Of a stretch of 64,000 nucleotides of DNA, positions 33,276-42,562 are shown one piece after another. Position numbers and translations under genes: made by a program. Within the stretch, counting starts at the first letter, position 1. The number at the start of each line of letters is the position of its first letter. This DNA comes from Nocardioides litoris (GTDB taxonomy: Bacteria > Actinomycetota > Actinomycetes > Propionibacteriales > Nocardioidaceae), in assembly GCF_006346315.1 (NCBI RefSeq), contig NZ_VDMR01000001.1:1550001-1614000 (forward strand), written 5' to 3'. A model generated the notes under the pieces. The model was not told the origin of the DNA, made no database searches, and saw only the letters and a list, made by a program, of their open reading frames with translations.

Positions 33276-34064
33276 ATGACTTCCGCCGCCCTGGAGAAGA
33301 ACCCGCCGAGCAAGGCCTCACCGCCGCTGCTCTCGCTGCGCGGGGTCCAGAAGAGCTTCGGCGCCGTGCACGTGCTCAAGGGCGTCGACCTCGACGTCCG
33401 GCCCGGCCGGGTCACCGCGCTCGTCGGTGACAACGGCGCCGGCAAGAGCACCCTGATCAAGGGCATCGCCGGGATCCACACCTTCGACGAGGGCAGCTAC
33501 ACCTTCGAGGGCAAGGAGGTCAGCGTCACCAGCCCCAAGGACTCCAACGCCCTGGGCATCGAGGTCGTCTACCAGGACCTCGCGCTGTGCGACAACCTCG
33601 ACGTCGTCGACAACATGTTCCTCGGTCGCGAGCTGGCCCGCGGGCCGGTGCTCGACGACACCACGATGGAGCGCCGCGCCCGCGAGACCCTCGACGGCCT
33701 CTCGGTGCGCACCCTGTCGTCGGTGCGCACCAAGGTGGCCTCCCTCTCCGGCGGCCAGCGCCAGACCGTGGCCATCGCCCGGGCGGTGCTGTGGAACTCC
33801 CGCATCGTGATCCTCGACGAGCCGACCGCCGCCCTCGGCGTGGCGCAGACCGAGCAGGTGCTCAAGCTCGTGCGCCGCCTGGCCGACCAGGGCCTGGGCG
33901 TCGTGCTCATCTCCCACAACCTCAACGACATCTTCCAGGTCGCCGACGACATCGCGGTCCTCTACCTCGGCACCATGGTCGCCCAGGTCGAGACCAGCGA
34001 GGTCAAGCACGGCCAGGTCGTCCAGCTCATCACCGCCGGCCGCTACGAGGAGGACGCGCGATGA
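33276..34064 (+). CDS. Sugar ABC transporter ATP-binding protein, single-domain (XylG/FrcA-like)
   Basis: 262 residues with one ABC domain, where XylG/RbsA-type partners usually carry two in tandem of about 500 residues. Walker A GDNGAGKS, signature SLSGGQRQ, Walker B IVILDEPTAALG, H-loop LISHNLND. The FrcA-like single-domain form fits the 262-residue length, so the transporter would use a homodimer. ATG at 33276 after TGGAGGACC. The preceding 156-base gap holds no gene. Its stop overlaps the permease ATG (ATGA). Confidence 0.9.
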   Translation: MTSAALEKNPPSKASPPLLSLRGVQKSFGAVHVLKGVDLDVRPGRVTALVGDNGAGKSTLIKGIAGIHTFDEGSYTFEGKEVSVTSPKDSNALGIEVVYQDLALCDNLDVVDNMFLGRELARGPVLDDTTMERRARETLDGLSVRTLSSVRTKVASLSGGQRQTVAIARAVLWNSRIVILDEPTAALGVAQTEQVLKLVRRLADQGLGVVLISHNLNDIFQVADDIAVLYLGTMVAQVETSEVKHGQVVQLITAGRYEEDAR

Positions 34065-35353
34065 CCGCCGTCGACACCCACCAGACCCCCGGCACCGGGC
34101 CCACCGGACCGGGCCGCACCGGCGCCGCGGACACCAAGCAGGTCGGTCCCCGCGAGATCGTCCACGACTACCTCGTCAAGGTCCGCGGCGGCGACATCGG
34201 CTCGCTGCCCGCCGTCCTCGGCCTGCTCACCCTGGTCCTGCTGTTCTCGATCCTGCGTCCCGACAGCTTCCTGACCTCGCTCAACTTCGCCAACCTCATC
34301 AACCAGTCGGCCGCGGTCGTCATCCTCTCGATGGGCCTGGTCTTCGTCCTGCTCCTCGGCGAGATCGACCTCGCCGCCGGCTACACCGCCGGCACCTGCG
34401 CCGGCGTGATCGGCGTCGCCGCGACCAACCAGGGCTGGCCCGTCCCCGTGGCGCTGCTCCTGGGCCTGCTGGCCGGCATCCTCATCGGCCTCGTCATGGG
34501 CAGCCTGGTGGCGTTCCTGGGCATCCCGTCCTTCGTGGTCACCCTCGCCTTCTTCCTCGGCCTCGCGGGCCTGCTGCTGCGCATCGTCGGCAACGGCAAG
34601 ACGATCTCGCTGCCCGAGGGCTTCCTCATCGACATCAACAACGCGACCCTCCCGGTCTGGCTCGGCTGGGCCGCCGCCGTCGTGGGCCTCGCGGCCTTCG
34701 CGGGCTCGCGCCTGTTCGGCAACCTCCGTCGCCGCCGCCTCGGACTGGCCGCCGAGCCGCTGCTGCTGTGGGGCCTGAAGACCGTCGTCCTCGCCGTGCT
34801 CGTCCTCGGCGCGGTGGCCTACCTGTCCCAGGAGCGCGCCATCAACCCGGCGTTCCGCTCGCTCAAGGGCGTGCCCGCCATCGTGCTGGTCGTCGTGGGC
34901 CTGCTCGTGGTCCTGACCCTGCTGCTCAACCGCACCCGCTGGGGCCGCCACGTGTACGCCGTCGGCGGCAACGCCGAGGCCGCCCGCCGCGCCGGCATCA
35001 ACGTCGTCTGGGTCAAGGTCAGCTGCTTCATGCTCACCGGCGCCCTCGCGGCGGTGGCCGGCCTGGCCATCGCCAGCCGCAACAACGGCGTCACCGGTGA
35101 CACCGGCGGCGCCAACACCCTGCTGCTCGCGGTCGGCGCCGCGGTCATCGGCGGCACCAGCCTCTTCGGCGGCAAGGGCCGCATGGTCGACGCGATCATC
35201 GGTGGCCTGCTCATCGCCGTGATCCAGAACGGCCTGCTCATCCTCGACCAGCCGCCGAGCACGTTCCAGATGGTCACCGGCGCCGTCCTGCTGCTCGCCG
35301 CCACCGTCGACGCGCTGAGCCGCCGACGCAGCGCCGCGACCGGCAGGGGCTAG
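34061..35353 (+). CDS. Sugar ABC transporter permease (XylH-like)
   Basis: 430 residues. A 45-residue hydrophilic N-terminal segment precedes about ten to twelve TM helices. Family marks are GEIDLAAGYTAGTCAGVIG, FLGIPSFVVTLAFFLGLAGLLL, RTRWGRHVYAVGGNAEAARRAGIN and GVTGDTGGANTLLLAVGAAVIGGTSLFGGKG, all typical of the RbsC/XylH group. It forms the membrane channel of the sugar importer. ATGA overlap with the ATPase gene; the ROK gene starts 5 bases after its stop. Confidence 0.92.
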   Translation: MTAVDTHQTPGTGPTGPGRTGAADTKQVGPREIVHDYLVKVRGGDIGSLPAVLGLLTLVLLFSILRPDSFLTSLNFANLINQSAAVVILSMGLVFVLLLGEIDLAAGYTAGTCAGVIGVAATNQGWPVPVALLLGLLAGILIGLVMGSLVAFLGIPSFVVTLAFFLGLAGLLLRIVGNGKTISLPEGFLIDINNATLPVWLGWAAAVVGLAAFAGSRLFGNLRRRRLGLAAEPLLLWGLKTVVLAVLVLGAVAYLSQERAINPAFRSLKGVPAIVLVVVGLLVVLTLLLNRTRWGRHVYAVGGNAEAARRAGINVVWVKVSCFMLTGALAAVAGLAIASRNNGVTGDTGGANTLLLAVGAAVIGGTSLFGGKGRMVDAIIGGLLIAVIQNGLLILDQPPSTFQMVTGAVLLLAATVDALSRRRSAATGRG

Positions 35354-35357
35354 CGCC

Positions 35358-36581
35358 GTGGCTCGCCCCACCGGGGTGGGCACCGACGAGGTGCGCAGGG
35401 CCAACCTGAGCACGATCCTGCAGACCGTCCACCGCCACGGGCCCACCACGCGCGCGGAGCTCACCCGCCAGCTCGGGCTCAACCGCAGCACCATCGGCGG
35501 ACTGACCGGCGAGCTGCAGGCGCTCGGGCTGGTCAGCGAGGAGACGGCGGTGCAGGCCGGCCGCTCCGGGCGGCCCTCCCACCTCGTCGTCCCGCGCGCC
35601 GACAACCTCGTGGCGACGGTCGACCTCGGCGTCGACCGCATCGCGGCGGCCGTCGTCGGCCTCGGGGGCGAGGTGCTCGAGCGGCGTACCCGGTTGCACC
35701 AGCGGGGCGAGCACGACGTCGACCACGTGGTCGAGTCGGTGGCCCAGATGGTCGAGGAGCTGCTCGCCGCGTGCGCCGGCGCCCGGTGCTTCGGCGTCGG
35801 CGTGGCGGTGCCCGGTGCGATCCGGGCCGAGGACGGGATGGTGCAGTTCGCCCCCAACCTGGGCTGGACGCGCGAGCCGTTCACCGAGCGGTTGGGGGAG
35901 CGCCTGGGTCGACCCGTCACCGCGGGCAACGACGCCAACCTGGGGGTCATCGCCGAGCACCTGCGGGGCGCCGCGGCCGGGTTCACCCACGCCGCCTACC
36001 TCGCCGGTTCCGTCGGCGTCGGTGGCGGGTTCCTCGTCGACGGCGTCCCCCTCGGCGGCTCCGCCGGGTACGCCGGCGAGGTCGGTCACCTCCAGGTCGA
36101 CGCCACCGGGCCGCAGTGCCGGTGCGGTGCCACCGGGTGCTGGGAGATGAAGGTCGGCGAGAACCGGTTGCTCCAGCTCGCCGGGCGGCTCCCCGGAGGC
36201 GGCCCGAGCGCCGTGGCCGAGGTCATCGCCGCGGCGCGCGCGGGCGACGAGCGCGCGGCCGCGTCCCTGGCCGACGTCGCCACCTGGATCGGGGCGGGCC
36301 TGCGGGCGGTCATCAACCTCTTCAACCCCGACGTCATCGTCCTCGGCGGCGCGCTCGCCCAGGTGTGGGACGTCGAGGCCGACACCATCAACGCCGCCGT
36401 GGAGCGCTCGGCCCTGCTCGCGCCCCGGGGCGAGGTGACCATCACGGCCTCCCGGCTGGGGGGCGAGTCGCCGCTGGTCGGGGCGGCCGAGATGGCCTTC
36501 AACCCCGTGCTGGAGGACCCCCAAGCCCTCGCCTGCGCCGCTGGCCCGGCGACGACCCGCCTCGCGTCGCCCCGGCGCTGA
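35358..36581 (+). CDS. ROK-family transcriptional repressor
   Basis: 407 residues. N-terminal winged HTH (RANLSTILQTVHRHGPTTRAELTRQLGLNRSTIGGLTGEL), then a ROK sugar-kinase-like domain: ATVDLGVDRIAAAVVG for phosphate, GVAVPGAI, the sugar-binding NDANLGVIAEH, GVGGGFLVDG, the motif GHLQVD, and the zinc site CRCGATGC. The kinase catalytic Asp is retained in NDANL, but as a full-length ROK with HTH it is a regulator. GTG start right after the permease. It likely binds the operator at 31885 and releases on binding the imported sugar. Confidence 0.93.
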   Translation: MARPTGVGTDEVRRANLSTILQTVHRHGPTTRAELTRQLGLNRSTIGGLTGELQALGLVSEETAVQAGRSGRPSHLVVPRADNLVATVDLGVDRIAAAVVGLGGEVLERRTRLHQRGEHDVDHVVESVAQMVEELLAACAGARCFGVGVAVPGAIRAEDGMVQFAPNLGWTREPFTERLGERLGRPVTAGNDANLGVIAEHLRGAAAGFTHAAYLAGSVGVGGGFLVDGVPLGGSAGYAGEVGHLQVDATGPQCRCGATGCWEMKVGENRLLQLAGRLPGGGPSAVAEVIAAARAGDERAAASLADVATWIGAGLRAVINLFNPDVIVLGGALAQVWDVEADTINAAVERSALLAPRGEVTITASRLGGESPLVGAAEMAFNPVLEDPQALACAAGPATTRLASPRR

Positions 36582-36615
36582 GCCCGTCGGCCGGCGCCGC
36601 CGGTACCCTCCTCGG

Positions 36616-37359
36616 GTGCTGCAGACGAGCGTGCTGGACCGCTTCAAGGACTTCTGGCAGGGCGTCGTGCTCCTGCCGTTCGTGCGGCTGTTCATCCGCC
36701 TCGGCATCAGCCCCGACACCGTCACCTTCGTCGGCACCGTCGGGGTCTGCACCGGGGCGCTGGTCTTCTTCCCCCAGGGCGAGCTGCTGACCGGTGTCCT
36801 GTTCATCACCGCCTTCGTCTTCAGCGACCTCATCGACGGCAAGATGGCGCGCGAGCTGGGCCGGTCCTCGACGTTCGGCTCCTTCTGGGACTCGACCCTC
36901 GACCGCTTCGGGGACGGCGCGATCTTCGTCGGCCTGGCGCTCTACTTCGCCGGGCCGGGGGACAGCTACCTCTACCTCTGCCTCTCGCTCTACTGCCTCG
37001 TCACGGGATCGGTCACCTCCTACGCCCGGGCCAAGGCCGAGTCCCTCGGCCTCGACGCCCGGGGCGGCCTGGCCGAGCGGGCCGACCGGCTCGTGCTCGT
37101 CCTCGTGCTGACCGGCGTGGGCGCCATCATCGACCTGGTGCTGCTCACCTACGTCGCGCTGTGGGTGCTTGCCGTGGCCAGCACGATCACCGTCTACGTG
37201 CGGGTCAGCAAGGTCCACCGCCAGGCCGTCGAGCGCGACGCGACCCGTGACGCCGTCCGCGACGTGGCCCCCGGCGTCGACCCCACCCCCGCGGGTGCTC
37301 CCGACGCGGACGGGGCCGACCCGGCGCCGTACGATCGGGAGCATGGTCGACACGTCTGA
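36616..37359 (+). CDS. pgsA: Phosphatidylinositol phosphate synthase (CDP-alcohol phosphatidyltransferase)
   Basis: Makes phosphatidylinositol phosphate from CDP-diacylglycerol and inositol-1-phosphate, 247 residues, six TM helices. The catalytic motif D-x2-DG-x2-AR-x-G-x3-D-x3-D is seen in [20 protein letters not shown] followed by [11 protein letters not shown]. Size, position before pdxS and the Asp/Pro-rich C-terminal tail match PgsA1 of actinobacteria. The acyltransferase and pimA genes that follow pgsA1 in Mycobacterium are missing here. GTG start. The tail overlaps pdxS by 17 bases. Confidence 0.85.
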   Translation: MLQTSVLDRFKDFWQGVVLLPFVRLFIRLGISPDTVTFVGTVGVCTGALVFFPQGELLTGVLFITAFVFSDLIDGKMARELGRSSTFGSFWDSTLDRFGDGAIFVGLALYFAGPGDSYLYLCLSLYCLVTGSVTSYARAKAESLGLDARGGLAERADRLVLVLVLTGVGAIIDLVLLTYVALWVLAVASTITVYVRVSKVHRQAVERDATRDAVRDVAPGVDPTPAGAPDADGADPAPYDREHGRHV

Positions 37360-38260
37360 GCCCACCCCTGGCGGCACCCCTGGCACCGGCACCACCCGCG
37401 TCAAGCGGGGCATGGCCGAGATGCTCAAGGGCGGCGTCATCATGGACGTCGTCACGCCCGAGCAGGCCCGCATCGCCGAGGACGCCGGGGCCGTGGCGGT
37501 CATGGCGCTCGAGCGGGTGCCCGCCGACATCCGCGCCCAGGGCGGCGTCTCGCGCATGTCCGACCCCGACATGATCGACGGCATCATCGAGGCCGTCTCG
37601 ATCCCGGTGATGGCCAAGGCCCGCATCGGTCACTTCGGGGAGGCCCAGGTGCTGCAGAGCCTCGGGGTCGACTACATCGACGAGTCCGAGGTGCTGACCC
37701 CGGCCGACTACGCCCACCACATCGACAAGTGGCAGTTCACCGCCCCCTTCGTGTGCGGGGCGACCAACCTCGGCGAGGCCCTGCGGCGCCTGACCGAAGG
37801 CGCGGCGATGATCCGCTCCAAGGGAGAGGCCGGCACGGGCGACGTGTCCAACGCCGTCACCCACATGCGCACCATCCGCGGCGAGATCCGCCGCCTGTCC
37901 TCGCTCGAGCCCGACGAGCTGTACGTCGCCGCGAAGGAGCTCCAGGCGCCGTACGACCTGGTGGCCGAGGTCGCCCGCACCGGCGCGCTGCCGGTCGTGC
38001 TGTTCACTGCCGGCGGCATCGCCACCCCGGCCGACGCGGCGATGATGATGCAGCTCGGAGCCGACGGCGTCTTCGTCGGGTCCGGCATCTTCAAGTCCGG
38101 CAACCCGGCCCAGCGGGCCGAGGCGATCGTCAAGGCCACGACCTTCCACGACGACCCCGCCATGGTCGCCAAGGTCTCGCGCGGCCTGGGCGAGGCGATG
38201 GTCGGCATCAACGTCGAGGAGATCCCCCAGCCGCACCGGCTCGCCGAGCGCGGCTGGTAG
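37343..38260 (+). CDS. pdxS: Pyridoxal 5'-phosphate synthase lyase subunit PdxS
   Basis: Synthase part of the DXP-independent vitamin B6 pathway: builds PLP from ribose 5-phosphate, glyceraldehyde 3-phosphate and ammonia from PdxT. 305 residues, TIM barrel. Catalytic lysines lie in MDVVTPEQ...[13 protein letters not shown] and [10 protein letters not shown]. The [29 protein letters not shown] motif is typical. It overlaps pgsA. Its partner pdxT, normally next to it, is 5.7 kb away at 43925, separated by a carboxylesterase and a SipW/TasA-like cassette. Confidence 0.97.
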   Translation: MVDTSEPTPGGTPGTGTTRVKRGMAEMLKGGVIMDVVTPEQARIAEDAGAVAVMALERVPADIRAQGGVSRMSDPDMIDGIIEAVSIPVMAKARIGHFGEAQVLQSLGVDYIDESEVLTPADYAHHIDKWQFTAPFVCGATNLGEALRRLTEGAAMIRSKGEAGTGDVSNAVTHMRTIRGEIRRLSSLEPDELYVAAKELQAPYDLVAEVARTGALPVVLFTAGGIATPADAAMMMQLGADGVFVGSGIFKSGNPAQRAEAIVKATTFHDDPAMVAKVSRGLGEAMVGINVEEIPQPHRLAERGW

Positions 38261-38267
38261 CGGCGCC

Positions 38268-39788
38268 GTGCGCCGACGGGCCGCCACGGTCGGCACGGCG
38301 GCCGTCGTCGGCGCGGCCGCCCTCGCGGTGGCCTCGGTCGCGGCGCTGCTCGTGACGATCTTCACCACCGGGTCCGACCGCGCGCCCGCGGAGGTGGGCA
38401 GCGGGACGTTCGCGCCCGACGACGAGGTCGTGACCACGACGGCGGGCCGCCTGCGCGGCGTCCACGACGGCACGACCCGCTCCTGGCGGGGCATCCCGTT
38501 CGCCGCACCGCCGACGGGGGAGCGGCGGTGGCGCCCGCCGGCGGCGGCGCAGCCGTGGACGGGGGTCCGCAACGCGGACACCCCCGGCCCGGGCTGCCTG
38601 CAGCCCGAGCCCTACACCTTCGGAGCACGCAGCCTCGTGCCCCGCCCCGGCACCTCCGAGGACTGCCTCTACCTCGAGGTCTCGCGGCCCGACGACGACC
38701 GCACGGGACTGCCCGTGATGGTGTGGATCCACGGCGGTGGCTTCTTCGCCGGCTCCGGGTCGTCCGCGACCGACGTGGCCGCCGGCTTCGCGCGCCGCGG
38801 CGTCGTCCTGGTGGCCCTGAACTACCGCCTGGGCCGTCTCGGCTACTTCGCGCACCCGTCCCTGCCGGGCGAGACCGGCAACTTCGGGCTGCTCGACCAG
38901 GTGGCGGCCCTGCAGTGGGTTCGCGACAACATCGACGCCTTCGGCGGCGACCCCGGCGCCGTGACCGTCGCGGGCGGGTCGGCGGGCGCGATGTCGGTCA
39001 ACGCCCTGATGGCGACGCCCGCCGCCGACGGGCTCTTCGCCCGGGCGATCGCCCAGTCCGCACCCGGCGACTCCCGCGCCCAGACGATGGCGCAGGCGCG
39101 CCGCACCGGCGAGGCGTTCCTGCCGGGGCGAACGCGCTCCCAGCTCTACGCGCTGCCGGGTCGCGCCCTGCTGGACGGCAGCTTCAACACCCTCGCCGGC
39201 GACGCACCGCTCGTCGACGCCGTGATGCCCCGCTCGGCCGCGGCGACCTTCGCCGCCGGCGACGAGGCCACTGTGCCCTACCTCCTCGGCACCACCGCCT
39301 CGGAGTTCGGCGACGACGCCTTCGCGAGCTTCGGCGTCGACGCCGCCCGGCTGCGCGACGGGCTCGGCGGTCCGGAGCACGCGGCCCTCGTGTCGGCGTA
39401 CGGCGCGCAGGCGTACGAGGCCGACGTGCTCAACGACCTGGTCTTCGGGCTGCCCGCCGTCGAGCTCGCCGTCCAGCACGCTCGCCGCGCCCCGACGTAC
39501 CGCTACGTCTTCGCCCGACCCGCGGAGGCCCGGCACGGCGCGGAGTCGGCCTACGTGTTCGACCTCGTCCCCGACGGTGGCGGGGCGGCGCTGAGCGACG
39601 CGGTCGCCGACTACTGGGCTGGGTTCGTGACCTCGGGCAGCCTGGAGGCCGACGGTCATCCCGCGTGGCCCCAGGTCTCCGCCGGATCGCCCGGGGCCTG
39701 GATGCAGCTCGGCCCTGACCGGCCCGTCCCGCACGACGACGACACCGCGCTGCCGCGGCTCGCGGCGCTCCGCCAGAGCCTTTCTTGA
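38268..39788 (+). CDS. Type-B carboxylesterase, N-terminal membrane anchor
   Basis: 506 residues. A TM/signal segment (about 8-34) suggests export or anchoring. The alpha/beta-hydrolase core has the oxyanion HGGGFF, nucleophile S238 in AGGSAGAMSV (the usual GESAG reads GGSAG), the acid in LLGTTASEFGDD, and the His in EARHGAESAYVFD. The acid and His places match type-B esterases; the substrate is unknown. GTG start 7 bases after pdxS, so it may be co-transcribed. It is the first gene of the insert between pdxS and pdxT. Confidence 0.87.
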   Translation: MRRRAATVGTAAVVGAAALAVASVAALLVTIFTTGSDRAPAEVGSGTFAPDDEVVTTTAGRLRGVHDGTTRSWRGIPFAAPPTGERRWRPPAAAQPWTGVRNADTPGPGCLQPEPYTFGARSLVPRPGTSEDCLYLEVSRPDDDRTGLPVMVWIHGGGFFAGSGSSATDVAAGFARRGVVLVALNYRLGRLGYFAHPSLPGETGNFGLLDQVAALQWVRDNIDAFGGDPGAVTVAGGSAGAMSVNALMATPAADGLFARAIAQSAPGDSRAQTMAQARRTGEAFLPGRTRSQLYALPGRALLDGSFNTLAGDAPLVDAVMPRSAAATFAAGDEATVPYLLGTTASEFGDDAFASFGVDAARLRDGLGGPEHAALVSAYGAQAYEADVLNDLVFGLPAVELAVQHARRAPTYRYVFARPAEARHGAESAYVFDLVPDGGGAALSDAVADYWAGFVTSGSLEADGHPAWPQVSAGSPGAWMQLGPDRPVPHDDDTALPRLAALRQSLS

Positions 39789-39818
39789 GGTGATGCCCGG
39801 GAGGGTTTCCCTTCTCTT

Positions 39819-39855
39819 GCGCAAGTGCCGTCCTGACGTGGGGCGGCACTTGCGC
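39819..39855 (+). terminator. Hairpin downstream of the carboxylesterase gene
   Basis: 12-base perfect stem GCGCAAGTGCCG / CGGCACTTGCGC with a 13-base loop, 31 bases after the esterase stop. It is followed by TTGG only, so termination strength is uncertain; it also separates the esterase from the export cassette. Confidence 0.6.
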
Positions 39856-39880
39856 TTGGTCCGGCTGAATTGGTCCTGTC

Positions 39881-39900
39881 GCCGGAACAGGGGTTCCGGC
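39881..39900. promoter_or_regulatory. Inverted repeat in the leader of the first SipW-signal gene
   Basis: GCCGGAAC-N4-GTTCCGGC, 20 bases before the ATG of the first TasA-like gene. It may be an operator or a 5' UTR hairpin near the ribosome-binding site (GAAGGA). Confidence 0.4.
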
Positions 39901-39920
39901 TCCTCCCACGAAGGACCACC

Positions 39921-40511
39921 ATGAACAAGACCGCCAAGGGCGCCCTCGCCGCCACCGCCGCCGCTGCTCTCCTGATGGGGGGCGCCGGGTCCCTCGCCTT
40001 CTGGACCGACGCCGACACCGTCAACGGGGGCAGCTTCACCTCCGGCGACCTCGACATCACCGCCGTCGGTTGCGACGCGAACTGGGTCTACGCCCCCGGC
40101 AACGCCAAGGCTGGCACCACGGTGACGAAGTTCGTCCCCGGCGACAAGATCACCAAGAACTGCACCTTCACCGTCACCGGCTCGGGTGACAACCTGCGCG
40201 CGGCAGTCGACCTGCCGGGCACGATCCCCGTCCAGGGCACGGAGGGCACCTCCTTCAAAGTGGTCAACGCCGCCAGCTACAAGCTCAGCAAGGGTGGGGT
40301 CGACAAGGCTCTCCTGAACGGCAAGGAGATCACCTCGGCCGACAACGGGTCGATCCTCACCGCGACCATCGTCTCCACCTTCGACTTCGGCTCCAGCGAG
40401 CAGGGGAACCCGAAGGTGAACGCCAACGACATGCAGAAGATCACGCGGACGGTCGACGGGCTCAAGGTCAGCCTGACCCAGGTCGACCCGAACGCCCCGG
40501 TCGCTCCCTGA
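39921..40511 (+). CDS. TasA-like exported protein with SipW-type signal
   Basis: 196 residues. The N-terminal signal ends in the SipW/TasA-type stretch GSLAFWTDADTVNGGSFTSG, followed by LDITAVG, at residues 24-50. Proteins with this signature are exported and cut by the matching SipW-type peptidase and often form extracellular fibres or adhesins. The rest is beta-rich with two Cys (CDANW, NCTFTV) that may form a disulfide. The function is inferred from the signal and from the SipW gene 31 bases downstream. ATG 39921 after GAAGGACCACC. Confidence 0.8.
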   Translation: MNKTAKGALAATAAAALLMGGAGSLAFWTDADTVNGGSFTSGDLDITAVGCDANWVYAPGNAKAGTTVTKFVPGDKITKNCTFTVTGSGDNLRAAVDLPGTIPVQGTEGTSFKVVNAASYKLSKGGVDKALLNGKEITSADNGSILTATIVSTFDFGSSEQGNPKVNANDMQKITRTVDGLKVSLTQVDPNAPVAP

Positions 40512-40542
40512 TCCGCCGGGCTCCCTGCCGCACCTGACGGTC

Positions 40543-41124
40543 ATGTCGACCCTTGTGGCGCCGAGCCGCCACCGCGCCGAGGCTCCTGCCTCGGCCGGTG
40601 GCGGTCCGGTGAGGTTCTGCCTGCAGGTCGTCGCCTGGCTGGTCATCCTGGCCAGCCTCGCCGTCCTCGCCGCGGCGGTCGTCGTCCCCCGGATCGGGGG
40701 CGCGACGCCGTACGCGATCCTGACCGGGTCCATGCGTCCCGGCCTGCCGCCCGGCACGCTCGTGGTGGCCAAGCCGGTCGACCCCGCCGAGATCGGTGTC
40801 GGCACGGTCATCACCTACCAGCTCAACTCGGGTGAACCGACCGTCGTGACCCACCGCGTCATCGCGGTCCGCCAGTCACTCGACGGCGACCTGGAGCTCC
40901 AGACCCAGGGCGACGCCAACGACGTCGCCGATGAGAAGTGGGTCCGCCCCGAGCAGGTGCGTGGCGAGCTCTGGTACGCCGTCCCGCACCTCGGCCGCCT
41001 CAACGGCGTCCTCAACGGCGACCAGCGCCAGCTCCTGGTGTACGCCGCCGCGGCCGGCCTCGCCCTTTACGCCCTGCGCATGTTCGCCGGCGCCGGGCGC
41101 GACCGGGTCCGCCGGAGGCGCTGA
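40543..41124 (+). CDS. SipW-type signal peptidase I
   Basis: 193 residues, a peptidase with one N-terminal and one C-terminal TM helix. Catalytic Ser63 lies in ILTGSMRPG; the second residue of the dyad is His104 in VVTHRVIAV, the His-type (ER/archaeal/SipW) dyad rather than the bacterial Lys. Conserved Asp residues follow in GDANDVADE. It should remove the SipW-type signals of the neighbouring exported proteins. It lies 31 bases after the TasA-like gene and overlaps the LPDTG gene (stop/ATG share a base). Confidence 0.88.
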   Translation: MSTLVAPSRHRAEAPASAGGGPVRFCLQVVAWLVILASLAVLAAAVVVPRIGGATPYAILTGSMRPGLPPGTLVVAKPVDPAEIGVGTVITYQLNSGEPTVVTHRVIAVRQSLDGDLELQTQGDANDVADEKWVRPEQVRGELWYAVPHLGRLNGVLNGDQRQLLVYAAAAGLALYALRMFAGAGRDRVRRRR

Positions 41125-41768
41125 TGCGCCGCGCAGCGGTGGTCGCGACCGCGCTCGGGTGCGCCGTCCCGCTGGCCGTCCCTGTCCCGGCTCTCGCCGA
41201 CGGCGAGCTCGTCCTCAGCCACGACGGTCGGCACTGGGTCGATCGGCTCCAGCGGCCGCTCTTCGACCCCGACGTCCGTTGGGTGCCCGGCGACGTCCGC
41301 CGGGCACGGTTCTACCTGCGCAACGACGCCCCCGACCCGGGCCTGGTCTCGATGGACGTCGAGCGCACCCGGCGGGTCGCGCTCGTCGACACCGGGTTCC
41401 TCAGAATGGCCGCGCGAGCCGACGGGGGTCCCTGGACCACGATCACCACCGACGGCGTCTCCCGCCTCGTCGACGAGGAGGCGATCCGCTCCGGCCGGGC
41501 CGTGCCCGTCGACGTGCGCGTGTCCATGGGCATCGACGCCCCCAACGGGACCATGGTCCTCTCCAGCGACCTCGACTTCCGGGTCACCGTCCGCGATGCC
41601 CGGTCGGCCGCGGTCGAGCAGCCGACCTCCTCCGGCAGCGGCGTCCTCCCCGACACCGGGTCCGCCGTCGCCCCGTGGGTCCCGCCGCTCGGGCTCGGGC
41701 TCGTCGTCGCCGGCTGGTGGCTGACCGGCGCCCGCCGACGGCGCCGCGACGACACCACCGCTGGGTGA
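41124..41768 (+). CDS. LPDTG-anchored cell-wall surface protein
   Basis: 214 residues: N-terminal Sec signal (about 1-25, cut near ALA-DG), a beta-rich domain, and a C-terminal sorting signal LPDTG, hydrophobic helix WVPPLGLGLVVAGWWL and a positive tail. A sortase would link it to peptidoglycan. No sortase lies in the window. Its gene overlaps the peptidase gene, so it belongs to the same module and may anchor the fibre formed by the SipW substrates. ATG 41124. Confidence 0.8.
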   Translation: MRRAAVVATALGCAVPLAVPVPALADGELVLSHDGRHWVDRLQRPLFDPDVRWVPGDVRRARFYLRNDAPDPGLVSMDVERTRRVALVDTGFLRMAARADGGPWTTITTDGVSRLVDEEAIRSGRAVPVDVRVSMGIDAPNGTMVLSSDLDFRVTVRDARSAAVEQPTSSGSGVLPDTGSAVAPWVPPLGLGLVVAGWWLTGARRRRRDDTTAG

Positions 41769-41906
41769 CGCCGGCTTGACCCGATCTTGAGCAAGGCCGT
41801 TCCCCGGCTTGCGGCCGGCTTGATCGCCGGTTCCTACCGTTCTTCTCGTGGCTCGGACGAGCCGCGACACCTGGCCCCCCACGGCCCCCTCCCAGGAGCA
41901 CTCCCC

Positions 41907-42560
41907 ATGAGCAGCCACCGCGCCCCGAAGACCCGTCGCGCCCCCCGTCGTCGCAGCGGTCGGACGCGCGCCATCATCTCGCTCGGCGCCATCGCGGTCC
42001 TCGCGACCGGCATGAGCGTCAAGGGCACCTTCGCGTTCTGGACCGACGCGGCGACGGCCAGCACCGGCTCGTTCACCTCCGGCACCCTCGACATCTCCGT
42101 CAACGGCGCTCTCGCTCAGCAGAACGGTGGCACCACCGCGCTGACGGCGTTCAAGATGGACACCATGGTCCCCGGTGAGAGCGTCGCGTTCTCCTTCCCG
42201 GTCAAGAACGAGGGAACGGTCCCGTTCACCTACAAGGTGACCGGCACGGGCTCGGGTGCGCTGGCCGTGGCCAACGGCCTCCAGTACGCCGTGTACTTCG
42301 GCTCCGCCGCGACCAACACCGGCACCGCGGCTGCCGGCACCCGGGCCGGTGCCTGCGGCACGGCGACGGCGACCGACAGCAACACCACGCCGCTCACCTC
42401 GACCTCGGCCACCCTGACCAACGCCGACCGCACCCTTGCCCCGACCGCGACCGAGACGGTCTGCGTGATCGCGCGGCTCAACTTCAACGCCGGCAACGAC
42501 CTGCAGGGGAAGTCGGGCAGCGCGACCCTGGTGCTCGACTCCAAGCAGGTCGGGGCCTGA
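41907..42560 (+). CDS. Second TasA-like exported protein with SipW-type signal
   Basis: 217 residues. A long Arg-rich N-terminus (residues 5-21) precedes a TM-like segment and the motif GTFAFWTDAATASTGSFTSG, then TLDISVNG (residues 40-67), nearly the same as in the first TasA-like gene. The mature domain is Thr/Ala/Gly-rich and beta-sandwich-like with two Cys. It was probably made by duplication of a fibre gene. The 138 bases before it have no gene. The fused peptidase gene starts 2 bases after its stop. Confidence 0.8.
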   Translation: MSSHRAPKTRRAPRRRSGRTRAIISLGAIAVLATGMSVKGTFAFWTDAATASTGSFTSGTLDISVNGALAQQNGGTTALTAFKMDTMVPGESVAFSFPVKNEGTVPFTYKVTGTGSGALAVANGLQYAVYFGSAATNTGTAAAGTRAGACGTATATDSNTTPLTSTSATLTNADRTLAPTATETVCVIARLNFNAGNDLQGKSGSATLVLDSKQVGA

Positions 42561-42562
42561 CC

